Shown one piece after another: positions 1 to 11,060 of a DNA stretch of 64,000 nucleotides (its first letter is position 1; every line of letters begins with the position of its first letter). The stretch is from Haematobia irritans (Eukaryota; Arthropoda; Insecta; Diptera; Muscidae). The stretch lies in NCBI RefSeq assembly GCF_050003625.1, contig NC_134401.1, positions 66,909,629 to 66,973,628 of the forward strand, read 5' to 3'. The translations under genes were made by a program, and so were the position numbers. Under the pieces are notes generated by a model. It was not told the DNA's origin, searched no databases, and worked only from the letters and a program-made list of their open reading frames with translations.

Positions 1-930
1 AGAAAAAAGTTCCTTCGAAACTAAAGGAAAAAATGTATATCAAATAAGTTTAGCCATTTTATTTCTATTAAGTTAAATTACCACCGTGCCACGGTGGTAA
101 TAAATTTTGAAAAAATATGTTGAAAAATTATTTTCCACTTTGCGTTTTTCATAAATACTTTTCTAATGAAGACCTTTGTGATTATGAGCTCAAGCCCTTT
201 CCAATGAGCATATCCTCTATATCGCACGCGGCTTGAAAAAGTAAATTCGTATTTAAAGTGATGGGTTATGTCTCGGCTAACGAAAAACAATTAGAAATAG
301 TTCATTAACTAGAATACGAGGGCAGTTCGGAAACTTCTTAGCCTAGCACAAAAAGCGCGGTATAAATAGAAAAAAAGTTAAGTGTTTTGGAAACTTCCAT
401 CTCTGTTATGAACACATGTTAAATTTTGTTTGGATCTGGCAACTCCTTCATATAAGTTCAAAAAAGACGCATCTGCAATTTTTTTACAATTGTAAAATTA
501 GAAATGCGTGTTGTCATTAAATATTTACATAAAAAAGGTTTTTTATTTTTAAATATTTATTTTCGGTTTATTGACTTGTGCTTACAACGTGTACAACTAT
601 AAATAAACAAAAAATAGATTTCTTATGAGTATGATACATACATAGTCCACAAATTGGATACTCAAGTACATTTCATATATAGAGTTTTTGATTTAAATTT
701 TTTAGAAAATATTATCACTTGTTAATAATTAGTGTTGAAAGATCGATAACAATTTTTTATGTAATGAAAAACTTGCAAAAACATTACTTTAATTTTTACA
801 AGGATGAAAAAATAAAAGAAAGATGTTAGGAGAGATAAAAAAGAGTGTGTTAATTGATTATCCACCAGTACAAGTTCCTATTTAGATTTATTCTCGTATA
901 CAGGTCTTTCTTGGAAATGGAAGAATCAAA
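1..930. other. AT-rich stretch without a recognisable gene
   Basis: I see no coding potential here beyond short chance frames. The only clear structure is a perfect palindrome at 78-100, listed separately. The segment from about 840 to 930 lies just past the stop codon of the minus-strand reverse-transcriptase remnant and is probably its 3' untranslated region. The rest is A/T-rich sequence with no terminal repeats that I could pair. Confidence 0.5.
78..100. repeat. perfect 23-bp palindrome (11-bp arms)
   Basis: The arms TTACCACCGTG and CACGGTGGTAA are exact reverse complements around one central base. The core CGTGCCACGGT recurs in the long hairpin at 5651-5691. Such palindromes are often tips of fold-back elements, but no matching element boundaries were found here. 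Confidence 0.7.
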
Positions 931-2095
931 TCATAAATCATTGTTTAATATTAAATCGTTATTGATTGCCTTTATATTGGCTCTTCTATATAAATGGTAT
1001 AAAATTGGGATACCGCGTTCATTTTGAATAAATCCATTTTGGTCTAAATATGGAAATGCTTCAGGAGGCACCAAACCTGTGTTCAAGCTTTTGTAAATAT
1101 AGTTGTAGTCTGCATAGTATGGAGCTTTAATAAAGTTATTTAAGTCGCATTGAGTACTTTTTGCAATGTGATGTCTTTGATTATGATATTGTCAATTCTC
1201 AGAATATCTGCCTTATTATACAGTTTTCGGTTAGATAAATATTTCGTGTAGTCACTCTCAGCTGATCTATATGAGGAAGTACATACTCGGAGGCATTTCC
1301 TTTTAATTGTCCTTAGACTCTCCATATACGAAGGGGAAATATTAAACCATATGTGGCAGCCTTAGGTTAAAATAGGCCTAATAAATGATTTGTAGAGTAG
1401 CATTTTTGCCTCTTCTGATACTTTTCTAGAATAAAATAATTTTCTGTGAATAAAAACCGAGTTTATGGCTTTTGGGATTTTATTTTGGATATGATTGCTA
1501 AAGTACAAAAATGTATCCAAGTGAACACCTAAATACTTGGCAACATTTTTATTGGAAATTTTTTGCTGATTGGGAGATTTAATACCAAATTGTCTCCAGT
1601 GTCTATGAATGTCATGGTTGCACCTCTTAACGGGTGGGCGAAAAAGTACAGTCTCACACTTCGCATAATTGATTTTCATATTCCAGCTGTCGGAATAGCT
1701 TACAACTCTATCGAATTTCTCTTGAAGATGCATGTTGATATTAGTAACAGTATCATCCGCATGAAATAGTGTGATATCGTCAGCATAACCTATTGAATCT
1801 GGAATACTAAGTAAGAGATCGTGAATATATATATTAAATAATGTTGGAGCATTAATTGTGCCCTGTTGGAGGCCATTGATCATTTTGAAATTGCGAGAAC
1901 TCACATAATTTCCGTCAGTAACATGAAAGGTTCTACCGTCTAACATGTTGTACAATAGAGTCAAGATGTACACAAGAAATTTATACTTTCGTAGCTTATA
2001 AATGATTCCAGCACCCATATACTATCGAACGCCTTTTGAAAATCTATTAAGCAAGCTCCAGTACACAATTTTTTATTAAGATTCCACTAGCAATA
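931..2095 (-). pseudogene. non-LTR retrotransposon reverse transcriptase, C-terminal part, decayed
   Basis: The minus strand encodes the palm and thumb of a LINE reverse transcriptase. Motif A (LIDFQKAFDS) lies near 2040-2060 in a different frame from the rest. It is followed by the B motif GLQQGTINAPTLFNIYIHDL, the catalytic YADD and the thumb motif KYLGVHLD within 1362-2018. The frame resumes after another shift at 1140-1325 and can be followed to a TGA at 931-933. At least two frameshifts make it non-functional. The 5' side stops abruptly at about 2095 against a tandem repeat, so it is a 5'-truncated copy. There is no RNase H domain downstream. The clade is not certain; a Jockey-type or related APE LINE is the best guess. 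Confidence 0.8.
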
Positions 2096-2148
2096 AAGAG
2101 GTGTGCGAAAAATGGTGATTATCGGTCTATGTTTTGGTATGGCTCCCA

Positions 2149-3125
2149 CACCCTCACAAAAAATCGCTTCTGTAACATATACTCCCAAATATATTTTGCT
2201 TCAAGCATATACATTTTTGGGTATTGCCCAAACATTTATATGTTTGATCTCTTTTAATATATAATATGTTTGAAAGCATATTGGTCTAAACAATATATGT
2301 TTGGGTAGTCTAAGTTCCAAACATTTTGTATTTTTGCATCCAAATTCAATAATGTTGTCTTCCAAAAAACAATATGTTATTATGTGAACATATAATATGT
2401 TTGGAAGCATTTTGCACCCAAAAATATTATATGCTTAAAAAAAATTCTCCCAAACAATATTGTGCTCAAAATTTTATTTATTTATTTATATATTTACAAT
2501 CATAATGAATTATGAAAATAAACAGGTAATATAGGTGCTAACAACATAGGTTTTCGACCTGAATGCTCAAAATTTTGTTTCTGCCTAATTGTATATTCCC
2601 TCACATATTTCTCACTTCCACGAGATTTTTTAGTTCTTAGCACCTTTTTCTGTAATACAAACATTGTAGAAGAAATTATTCAATTTTATGATTTTTTTTA
2701 TTTTAATTTTACCTTTTGCCGGACGGGGATTCGAACAGCGGACCACACAGTTTGTAAGGATCAAAGAAGTAGCTGATCAATTGCCCAAGGGAAAATAAAA
2801 TGTTAATTTTGTAATAACAAGCAACAACCACCAACTTAATTCAATATCGCTCCCTGTTAAATAGCGCTCCAAGCTACTAAACACATATATGTTTATAGGC
2901 TATTTCTAAATTAATATATGTTTGCATCCAAGCATATTATATTTACAAACATTTTATGTCCCAAACATTATATGTTCTAACATATTAACATATATGTCCC
3001 AAACATGTTATGCTAGTTTATGAACATTATATGCTTGCACTCAAAAATATTGTGTTTAAAAATTTGTGTTCCAAACATATCATGTTTATAGCCAAACATA
3101 TGAAAAACAGCCTTTTTCATCCGTG
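2149..3125 (-). mobile_element. 977-bp non-autonomous element, copy 1 (inverse of 10086-11060)
   Basis: This segment is the near-identical reverse complement of 10086-11060, and similarity stops at both ends at CACCCTCAC and CATCCGTG. The termini both start CAC and end GTG and form a weak imperfect inverted repeat. It interrupts a 153-bp tandem repeat: the repeat text ends ...GGCTCCCA and resumes CATATAGACC. Both sub-terminal regions are packed with variants of AAACATATTATGTTTGG. The middle holds a tRNA-like stretch on the minus strand with a B-box-like GTTCGAATCC (2727-2736). No transposase is encoded; a 69-codon frame near 2201-2410 exists in both copies and is probably fortuitous. The superfamily is undetermined. 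Confidence 0.75.
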
Positions 3126-3510
3126 CATATAGACCGATCTCCCGATTTTTCTTCTTGGGCTTATAGAAACCATAGTTTTTATCCAATTTGTCTGAAATTG
3201 AAAATCTAGAGGTATATTAGGAGCACAAATAGGTGTGCCGAAAATAGTGAGTATCGGTTCATGTTTTGATAAAGTCCCCATATAGACCGATCTCCAGATT
3301 TTAGTTCTTGGGTTTATAGAAACCATAGTTTTTATCCAATTTGCCATAAAACGGTATACCGAAAATTGAGTATAGGTCCATGTTTTGATATAGCCCCCAT
3401 ATAGACCGATCTCCCGATTTTACTTCTTGGGCTTATAGAAACAGTAGTTTTTATCCAATTTGCCTAAAATTGGAAATCTAGAGGTATTGTAGTACAAATA
3501 CGTGTACCGT
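3126..3510. repeat. 153-bp tandem array, tract 1 (about 2.5 units)
   Basis: The phrase ATATAGACCGATCT begins again 153 bp later (3131 to 3284) and then after 119 bp because part of a unit is missing. A remnant of another unit lies at 2096-2148, so the 977-bp element was inserted into the array. On the minus strand the unit is open and gives a repeated peptide with the motif RSVYMG. It aligns with the units of the arrays at 15975, 26777 and 49885 around TATATGGGGGCTATAT. Confidence 0.75.
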
Positions 3511-4838
3511 AACTCCATGGGTTTTTAGAAAACGTAGTAAAAATAAAAATTTTGTAACAAAAAAGTTTTTCGAAGAAATTCAAAAACTCTTAACAAAAGA
3601 AAAACATTTTCGGTATACGTTTTCCAAGCGTTTTTTATTGCGTGAAGTCGAGTATAAACATATTTTTCCATCGAATCCTAAAGTTATTTAGCGATAACTA
3701 TTCTAAAGCACATATTATTTAAATGCTATACAATAATTTACAACCCACACATAAATTTAATTTATTTCATTATCGCGCAAAAATATCTATTTTTGACGGT
3801 TACTTTTCTTTGATAATTCATTTTAAAGAAAATAAATTATTGTCCCCAACTTGACTCCTCAACACGTGCTCTTTTTTTCAAATATCTATTCGTTTTGTTC
3901 CGAATGCATATTCGCTTTATTCCGAATACTCATTTTATTATTCAAATTAAATAATATTTTGACTTAAGTATATCAAATTTTCGGCGAAGCTTCATTAACG
4001 TGCCAAGGTGTAGCCAAAACAAACGTACTCATACCAGCACAATTTTCCGAAACAACATACAAGCAGTTTCACAGCAACCACAAATTGCCCTCTTTTGATT
4101 CTCTCGCTGTGTTATCTTGAAACCTTTACATGAAGTTTGGCCCAGGCAGTCCGGCCTCCTCAAGAAAATAGATTTTTGTACCTCGAAATGTAAACCAAGC
4201 AAAGTTTAATTTTAAAATTCGCTTGCATTTTGCCCATGCTAGTATGGACAGTCATTTTGTTGAAAGTTTTGCGAGAATATTAGGTGGTGCTACATCTCAT
4301 CCAATTTGCCATTTTTTTTTATTCAACAGTCAACATTTCAGCATGAAATACACTTAATTAACTGTTATCTTTGGATATAAGAATATAGTTGTCTATTCAC
4401 CCAGAAAAAAGTTAAAATGAACTAATTTTGAAGAAAGTTGAACTTCGTATAGCGCCAAAGGCATATTTATTTTCGTGGAAATTAGGAAGAATGCGTTCTA
4501 TATTTTTTTAACATTTTGCTATATTCATGTACCACTATATTACAGAATAAAAATATTTTTTTGAATTGAATTCACATATGGAATGATTTTATTAAAGTTT
4601 TTTCATTCATGTGGACAAATTTTACATATTTGTGGTAAACCTTTTACTTCAAAATTAGAACTTTTTACTTACGTTTTTTACGCATAGTTTCTTCAATAAA
4701 AGACATGTTTTATTAATATATTAAATATATTTATTACGAATCAACAGCATCGGCTAGCCTTGAATATTACTTTATTGATACACTACTTCCATGTAATGGT
4801 AGCTTTTCTCAACTGTAAAAAGTAATTTTTGCAACTTC
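3511..4838. other. no gene; AT-rich with possible MITE debris
   Basis: No coding region is supported. A stretch around 4395-4480 shares words (AAAATGAACTAA, GCGCCAAAG) with 6150-6240, which suggests two decayed members of one MITE family, but I could not define their ends. Confidence 0.35.
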
Positions 4839-4840
4839 TA

Positions 4841-5321
4841 CACTCATAGAAAAAAGTCTGCAAATAACAGCAGTCGATGTCTGCTTTATATTTTTGTACT
4901 TCAGGGCCTAATGAACAGTAAATTATAAAATTTGTAAGTTATAAATTTTTCCCCAAAGCATATTTAAGAACCAAAAGTAATGTTTGGTATATTTTTGCAC
5001 TGTAACATACTTACAAGCTCATAAATACGATCAGCAAACATTTTGTTTGCTGTTATGCCGCAAATCGATAAATATTCAGATTTTTAATCAATTAGTATAG
5101 ATTTTCATAAAATATTGTTTTAATTATGTTAGGATAGCTCCTAAGTTGATATTTTTATTTGTTTCAGCCAAAATAAAACATGATTTAGTGTAGTCGAGCT
5201 TAAAAAATAGAAGGAAATGTTTGCTATTTCAGCAAACAGTGACTGCTGTCCCTTTTTCAGCAGACTTTCTGCTGTTTTAGCAGACTTTTCTGCTGTCCCT
5301 ACTAACAAATTTCTTTGTGTG
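4841..5321. mobile_element. 481-bp MITE with TA target duplication
   Basis: The left end TA|CACTCATAGAAA and the right end TTTCTTTGTGTG|TA are imperfect inverted repeats flanked by TA, the signature of Tc1/mariner-type insertions. The interior carries several copies of short words such as CAGCAGACTTTCTGCTG and GTTTGCTG near both ends, which may form local hairpins. There is no coding capacity. Confidence 0.6.
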
Positions 5322-5374
5322 TACCTTCGAGTTTTAATAAGTTGCTGTCTATCCCTACACTTTTTACCTTCCCT

Positions 5375-5515
5375 TTAGGATTTTGGTATTGATTCCGAGC
5401 CAAAGATGCGGCTTCTTTAAAATACAGAAATTTTTTAGCAACCTATCTGGCTTTAAATCTAAGAGCAATAAAATTAAAATTAGTATAGAGATCTCATTTA
5501 TCAAATTTTCATTCT
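5375..5515 (-). repeat. dispersed repeat with TTTTGGTATTGATTCCGA, copy 1
   Basis: Read on the minus strand, this segment matches 9190-9345 and 14785-14945 in order and spacing: a GATCTCAT-like word, a T-rich middle, a GAAG-CTGCATCT-like word and then CGGAATCAATACCAAAA. Fragments with the same phrase occur at about 11910 and 15050. It has no clear terminal repeats or coding capacity. Confidence 0.6.
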
Positions 5516-5650
5516 CTTTTCGAGATTTATTAATAAAGGTGCTCACGTACAAACAAATGCCAGTTTAAAAATCCAAATTATAACGGATACTTCAAAGTAC
5601 AAAATGTTTTCTTAATTCCAAAAAACGTTAAACCAAAGACGCTAAATCCT

Positions 5651-5691
5651 CTGCCAAAAGCGCCGCGGTCGTGCCACGGTGCTTTTGGCAG
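5651..5691. repeat. 41-bp hairpin and adjacent Pol III B-box-like site
   Basis: CTGCCAAAAGCGCCG and its near-perfect complement CGGTGCTTTTGGCAG form a hairpin of about 17 bp with two mismatches, with the core CGTGCCACGG as in the palindrome at 78-100. At 5750-5760 GGTTCGATTCC exactly matches the tRNA B-box consensus. It is followed by GGCGAAAGGTAAAATT, resembling the GGCAAAAGGTAAAATT that follows the B box inside the 10086-11060 element, so this may be a relic of a related tRNA-derived element. Confidence 0.5.
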
Positions 5692-5764
5692 TCGAAATGT
5701 ATAAAAAAAAAACACAAAAGTGTTAACACTATCAAATCAGAAGGCCCGCGGTTCGATTCCCCAA

Positions 5765-7230
5765 CCAGGCGAAAGGTAAAATTTAAAAAAAATAAATAAA
5801 ATTGATTTTTAGAGTATATGATTATGTTTTATTTTTGATGTATATGTACTTTGTTTTGCTACATATTTATAACCCAATTACGAAAATAGGTTTCTTTTCT
5901 GTGGAACAAAATTTAACAAAAGCGAAATTTTTTTTGTCGCGAAAATATTTTTTTTAAAAGCAAATAAAACCTATAAGATATATTAGTGTGATAGGTTGTC
6001 ATGATTTTGGGTTTATTTGGAAGATGGATGGAAAGATTTTAAAACGAAGGAAAATTTCGTTTGTTTAAATTTTCGTTCCGGGAAATTAATTTTTCTTTGG
6101 GAGTAATGAACAATTCTGCATTAGCATACTTAAAGTTTCGCTCCATGAACTACACCGAAAAAAAAGTTTACTATTTTTTATGAAAAATGAACTAACCCAT
6201 AGTAAGAATGACCATGATTTGGCGCCAAAGATTTTCTTCATCTAGATAAGTTCATGATTTTCTTATAAATTAGTTCATGTAGTGCATCGTATTTTAGTTC
6301 ATTATTACTATGCTGTGGGAAGAATATACTTAAACTCATTCAAAATATTCCTGCTATCCGGAAAAATGAACAATTTTTTGGGAAACCTGTATTAAGAAAT
6401 TGGTTTGAAATAAACTGTTTGTCAGTATAATTTTCAAAAAAGTAGAGAAATTGAGGAATCAAAGGTACAACAAGCCTGTATACAACTAAGAAATTTTTCG
6501 TACAAAACAAGTCAATTTTCTATAACCACCAGTAATTTATTTCAAAAAATTATTATTATATTACACAAAACTATGGCTTATGATATACAATAAAGGAAAT
6601 ATTTTTATTCGTGCGTTGGATGCAGTTACTTGTCGGTAGTTAGTAATTGCTTCTTCAAAAGAGTAATATTCTATGTTATTAGGACTAATTAATTTAAATT
6701 TTCATGTTTTATATCCATATTAAAGATATATGTGGCATAAGTTGCTATATTCATTGAATTGTTGTCCAATTTCATCGATTTTGGCTAACTTTTGTTGGGC
6801 GGATTTGTCTTATAAGCATCTGAAATTACAAAGTTATACAAAATATAAGAAAAATATTATCAAATTCTATCGTTCATATTGATTTTTAACTTACGGGTTT
6901 CAACTATATTTCCTAGAACCAATAAGGATATCAGCTTAGTTAGCATTAAACAATAAGAATATTAAAAAAATTACCATTACAAGACCTGTCTACCTGCAAG
7001 TGAAAATAATTATTTTTAATAAATTGAAATTTTGGTTTTATTAAAAACGGACAAAATACGGTTTATAGAAAAACTTACCACATTGACAAATCCATCCAGT
7101 ATGTACATTATTAGAATCATAGCCATGGACTAATGGGACGTTTTTGAAATTATTCTCAGAATATATTTGAAATAAAAAATATTATAAAATTAGACATAAT
7201 TTCCACTTGTCAGTATAGCATTTAGTATTT
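5765..7230. other. no gene; AT-rich
   Basis: No supported coding region. A TACACCGAAAAAAAAG-like end at about 6150 suggests the border of a decayed MITE; the other border was not identified. Confidence 0.35.
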
Positions 7231-7450
7231 AAGGAGGATATAAAGTTCGAGTTTAGAGGCTAAAATCGCAATTTTCATGATAAGTTTTCTTTAATAATCC
7301 ATTATACAAAAATAATCTTTATAAAAAACTTGGTTTGGGCTATTTTCCAACAAGTTATATATAAATTTGTATCGAATACGTATAATTTTATATTTTTCTT
7401 AGTTATTTATTTTTAATTTTAGCGGCTAAACTCGAACTTAGTACTCACCT
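7231..7450. mobile_element. TAA-type MITE, degraded copy
   Basis: The ends carry AAGTTCGAGTTTAG and, inverted, CTAAACTCGAACTTAGTAC, followed by CTCACCT. This is the same family as the better-preserved copy at 37890-38122. The left end is mutated (AAGGAGGATAT) and the right TAA is lost, so the target duplication is no longer readable. It has no coding capacity. Confidence 0.65.
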
Positions 7451-7707
7451 GTAGGAATTGCTGTAACATAAAAAATATAGATTCAAAAAATGGTTGCATC
7501 TCCAACCTGTGATCCAGATGTAGAATAAATATAGATTATCCTATTACCACTCATGTAGTATATTTTTTATGTAAATCAATTAAAAATCCGCACTAATTTT
7601 AAACTGTTAACAGAAATATACAGTTCCTTAATCTGTTATTTGTTTTTATCAATAAGAAGCGTTTTTGATTTCTCTAACATCACATCATTCACTTCTCAGT
7701 TTCTAAA

Positions 7708-8067
7708 ATGCTTCAAAATAAATGTGTTTTCATTAATAGACACCAATACCGCACGTACAATATCGCAAAATTAAAACCACGTGTGCACTTCATAAATTCA
7801 TCAACAGAACTGAATGCAGCAATAAAACTCAAAGACACAAATAGTCATAAAGGATACATACCTGCCGTAAAGAAAAACAACTCCACACACACACACGATC
7901 TCGCTATTGCAAGAAAACAACTCTCACCACAAAAGATACCAACACACAAGGAACATTCCATTGTCTCTAGAATCAAAACAACCAACAACAGCATAGATGA
8001 CGCAATAACAAACAAAAACAATCATACGATATATACACAAAATGTCTCTAAAAACTCCCTCACATGA
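7708..8067 (+). CDS. uncharacterised 119-codon open frame
   Basis: An ATG-started open frame encodes a polar, Asn/Lys/Thr/His-rich protein without recognisable motifs, signal peptide or membrane segment. It is the only sizeable frame between 3.5 and 10 kb that does not overlap a repeat I can define. The composition follows the A-rich strand bias of the DNA, so a chance frame is quite possible. No promoter or splice pattern supports it. Confidence 0.15.
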   Translation: MLQNKCVFINRHQYRTYNIAKLKPRVHFINSSTELNAAIKLKDTNSHKGYIPAVKKNNSTHTHDLAIARKQLSPQKIPTHKEHSIVSRIKTTNNSIDDAITNKNNHTIYTQNVSKNSLT

Positions 8068-10085
8068 TGCACTCACATTTTCCAGTAGCAACTTTATTGA
8101 TTAGTTGGAATTCTATCTATAAGTTAAGGTAAAATATATACCAAATCTATGAGGAATCTATAAAAAATTATATACACCCCTCAAGGATTATATTAACTAA
8201 TTTTTATTCTACTTTATCTAAAATTTTCAATGTGAGTAAAAACACTCCAACATATAATAAAAAGGGAAATAATCTGTAGGTAGCCATCGTACGAATCGGT
8301 AATATCGTTAAGTTAATTTTTACTACAAACATTTTTTTCCATACAAATTTTTTTCTTAGTAAATTGTCCACAGTTCGTAGTAAGATTTTTATATTGCCCA
8401 TGTATTTTTATAATAGAATCAACGATGCATTAACTACTATGTTGGAAATTTATTTAAGGGAAAATCCTTCCCATTTCGTAGTTAGTGAACTAAAAATCAT
8501 TTACAGAATTTTTATAAGTTTTCCTTTAGCTAAGTTAATTTTCGTTGTGGTTACGAAAAATGAACTATATTACAGTAAATTTGTTGAACTATGTGAAAGT
8601 TAAAATGGTCCTTAAATTTAGAAGACACTTTTTTTCTGTGTATGTAGGAAACAGTGTTGTAATTAGCTATATTATCGCCTGATATAATTTAGCAGATACT
8701 TCTTACGTGATACATAAATGACCTTCGAGGGAACTTATTGCACGGTATTGCTCGAGATTACTTGAGTCATTGAAGAAATCTGTAGTAGTATTGATGGATG
8801 TAAGTTTTCACACTGTGCTTAGAATTCTATCAGCATGATAGTGGATGCAGGCATATGATTCATGTAAACTCAACCAATATGGGAAGAGGTCAAATCATTT
8901 GACTAGTGTCAAATTTTCATCCGTACAATCAATTAAAAAAATAAAAAACAAAAAGAGAAATAGAAATAAAATATTTCTTATTCTCAAAACAAATATCGTT
9001 TATTTTCTTTCCGCGCCAAAAAAGTGTTTGGGAATTTCCTTCCTCTTTTTCCAACGATGCACAGTGTTTCAAGATGCTTTTTTGGAAATACTTCTAAGCT
9101 TTGGTTTAACATTTTTTATGTTAAGAAAATATTTTTTACTTTGAATTATCTATTTTATCGAAACTGTCATTTATTTCTTTGTAAATATATCGCAAAAAAG
9201 TGCATGGAAATTCCATAAATGAGATCTGTATCCTGATTTTAATTTATATAACCTATATTTATAGCTGGAAAGCTTCCTAAAAAGGCTTTATTTTGAAGAA
9301 GATGCATATTTGGCTCTAAATGAATACCAAAATCATTAAGGGAATGTCAAGTTTTGAGCGCATATGGTCATACCACGCACATTTTTTTCGATTGCCTTTA
9401 TATTCTGTTCAAGAGCAAGGTATCAGCCATGAAACTGGGAATATCTCATATCGTTTCGTTTTACCATTTATCCGCTTCACCCATGTGTTGGTAGAAATTG
9501 GAAATACCTTTTTGGTTTTCCATCTCTGAAATGTGAAGCTGATATGTATATGTGCCTCATATCGCTTCAAGAAAGATATCTCAATATTGGGATTTGTTGT
9601 GTAGTGATAAAACCTGTTCTACTGACAGCAGCAATTTGAAGTTGCATGGCAATGACAAAGATGGCAAAGAGGGTGACTAGTTGAAAGCTGGCAACAATAG
9701 TTACTTACGTCGGCATTGGGAGTGGGATTACAATATTCACATATAATGTTGATGGGTGTTAGATTTGTGGCATGTCCTTTCTTTTTTCCATTTTTCACAG
9801 CGAAAATTAGTTTAAGTTTGCGGATACTTTTTTTTAATAATTAGTTTGGAAGTTTGAAATTTTATACAAATAAGTACATATGTTTTTTACAGTTTCTGGT
9901 CAGATTTTTGTTCAATCTTTCCTTTCGTTCTATTTGTTAGTTATCTCTTTTTTTTTGTTTGCTTTCTTGCCACTAACCAGCAAGTTCACAATGAAGGACT
10001 CCAAGTATTGGGCCGCCTAACTGCCTCTAACATATTCCTTATGGAATAAGGAATGCCTGAAAATTAGCATCTTTGGATCTAACCA
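8068..10085. other. no gene; contains copy 2 of a dispersed repeat (9190-9345)
   Basis: No supported coding region. At 9190-9345 lies the second copy of the dispersed family described at 5375-5515, here in plus orientation (GAGATCTGTAT, then AATACCAAAATCATTAAG). The segment near 8440-8642 ends in TTTTTTTCTGTGTATG, which resembles a TA-type MITE end, but its partner end is unclear. Confidence 0.4.
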
Positions 10086-11060
10086 CACGGATGAAAAAGA
10101 CTGTTTTTCATATGTTTGGCTATAAACATTATATGTTTGGAACACAAATTTTTAAACACAATATTTTTGAGTGCAAGCATATAATGTTCATAAACTAGCA
10201 TAACATGTTTGGGACATATATGTTAATATGTTACAACATATTATGTTTGGGACATAAAATGTTTGTAAATATAATATGCTTGGATGCAAACATATATTCA
10301 TTTAGAAATAGCCTATAAACATATATGTGTTTAGTAGCTTGGAGCGCTATTTAACAGGGAGCGATATTGAATTAACTTGGTGGTGGTTGCTTGTTATTAC
10401 AAAATTAACATTTTATTTTCCCTTGGGCAATTGATCAGCTACTTCTTTGATCCTTACAAACTGTGTGGTCCGCTGTTCGAATCCCCGTCCGGCAAAAGGT
10501 AAAATTAAAATAAAAAAATCATAAAATTGAATAATTTCTTCTACAATGTTTGTATTACAGAAAAATGTGCTAAGAACTAAAAAATCTCGTGGAAGTGAGA
10601 AAGATGTGAGGGAATATACAATTAGGCAGAAACAAAATTTTGAGCATTCAGGTCGAAAACCTATGTTGTTAGCACCTATATTACCTGTTTATTTTCATAA
10701 TTCATTATGATTGTAAATATATAAATAAATAAATAAAATTTTGAGCACAATATTGTTTGGGAGAATTTTTTTAAGCATATAATATTTTTGGGTGCAAAAT
10801 GCTTCCAAAAATATTATATGTTCACATAATAACATATTGTTTTTTGGAAGACAACATTATTGAATTTGGATGCAAAAATACAAAATGTTTGGAACTTAGA
10901 CTACCCAAACATATATTGTTTAGACCAATATGCTTTCAAACATATTATATATTGGAAGAGATCAAACATATAAATGTTTGGGCAATACCCAAAAATGTAT
11001 ATGCTTGAAGCAAAATATGTTTGGGAGTATATGTTACAGAAGCGATTTTTTGTGAGGGTG
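10086..11060 (+). mobile_element. 975-bp non-autonomous element, copy 2
   Basis: This is the plus-orientation partner of 2149-3125, running from CACGGATGAAAAA to TTTTTTGTGAGGGTG. Sub-terminal regions are filled with repeats of ACATATTATGTTTGG-like words in both orientations. The centre (about 10425-10500) is tRNA-like: GATC...GATC resembles a D stem, followed by an anticodon-like stem, the B-box-like GTTCGAATCC (10475-10484) and GGCAAAAGG. The A box is poor and the T stem is imperfect, so it is not a functional tRNA. Outside the borders the two copies have unrelated flanks, which argues for mobility rather than a simple inverted duplication. Confidence 0.75.

Noticed and set aside
2201..2410. 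69-codon frame present in both copies of the 976-bp element
   Set aside because: It is made of ATATGTTTGG-like repeats and is conserved simply because the copies are nearly identical.
10425..10500. Possible tRNA gene
   Set aside because: A box poor, T stem mismatched and no clear acceptor pairing; kept as a tRNA-like core of the element.
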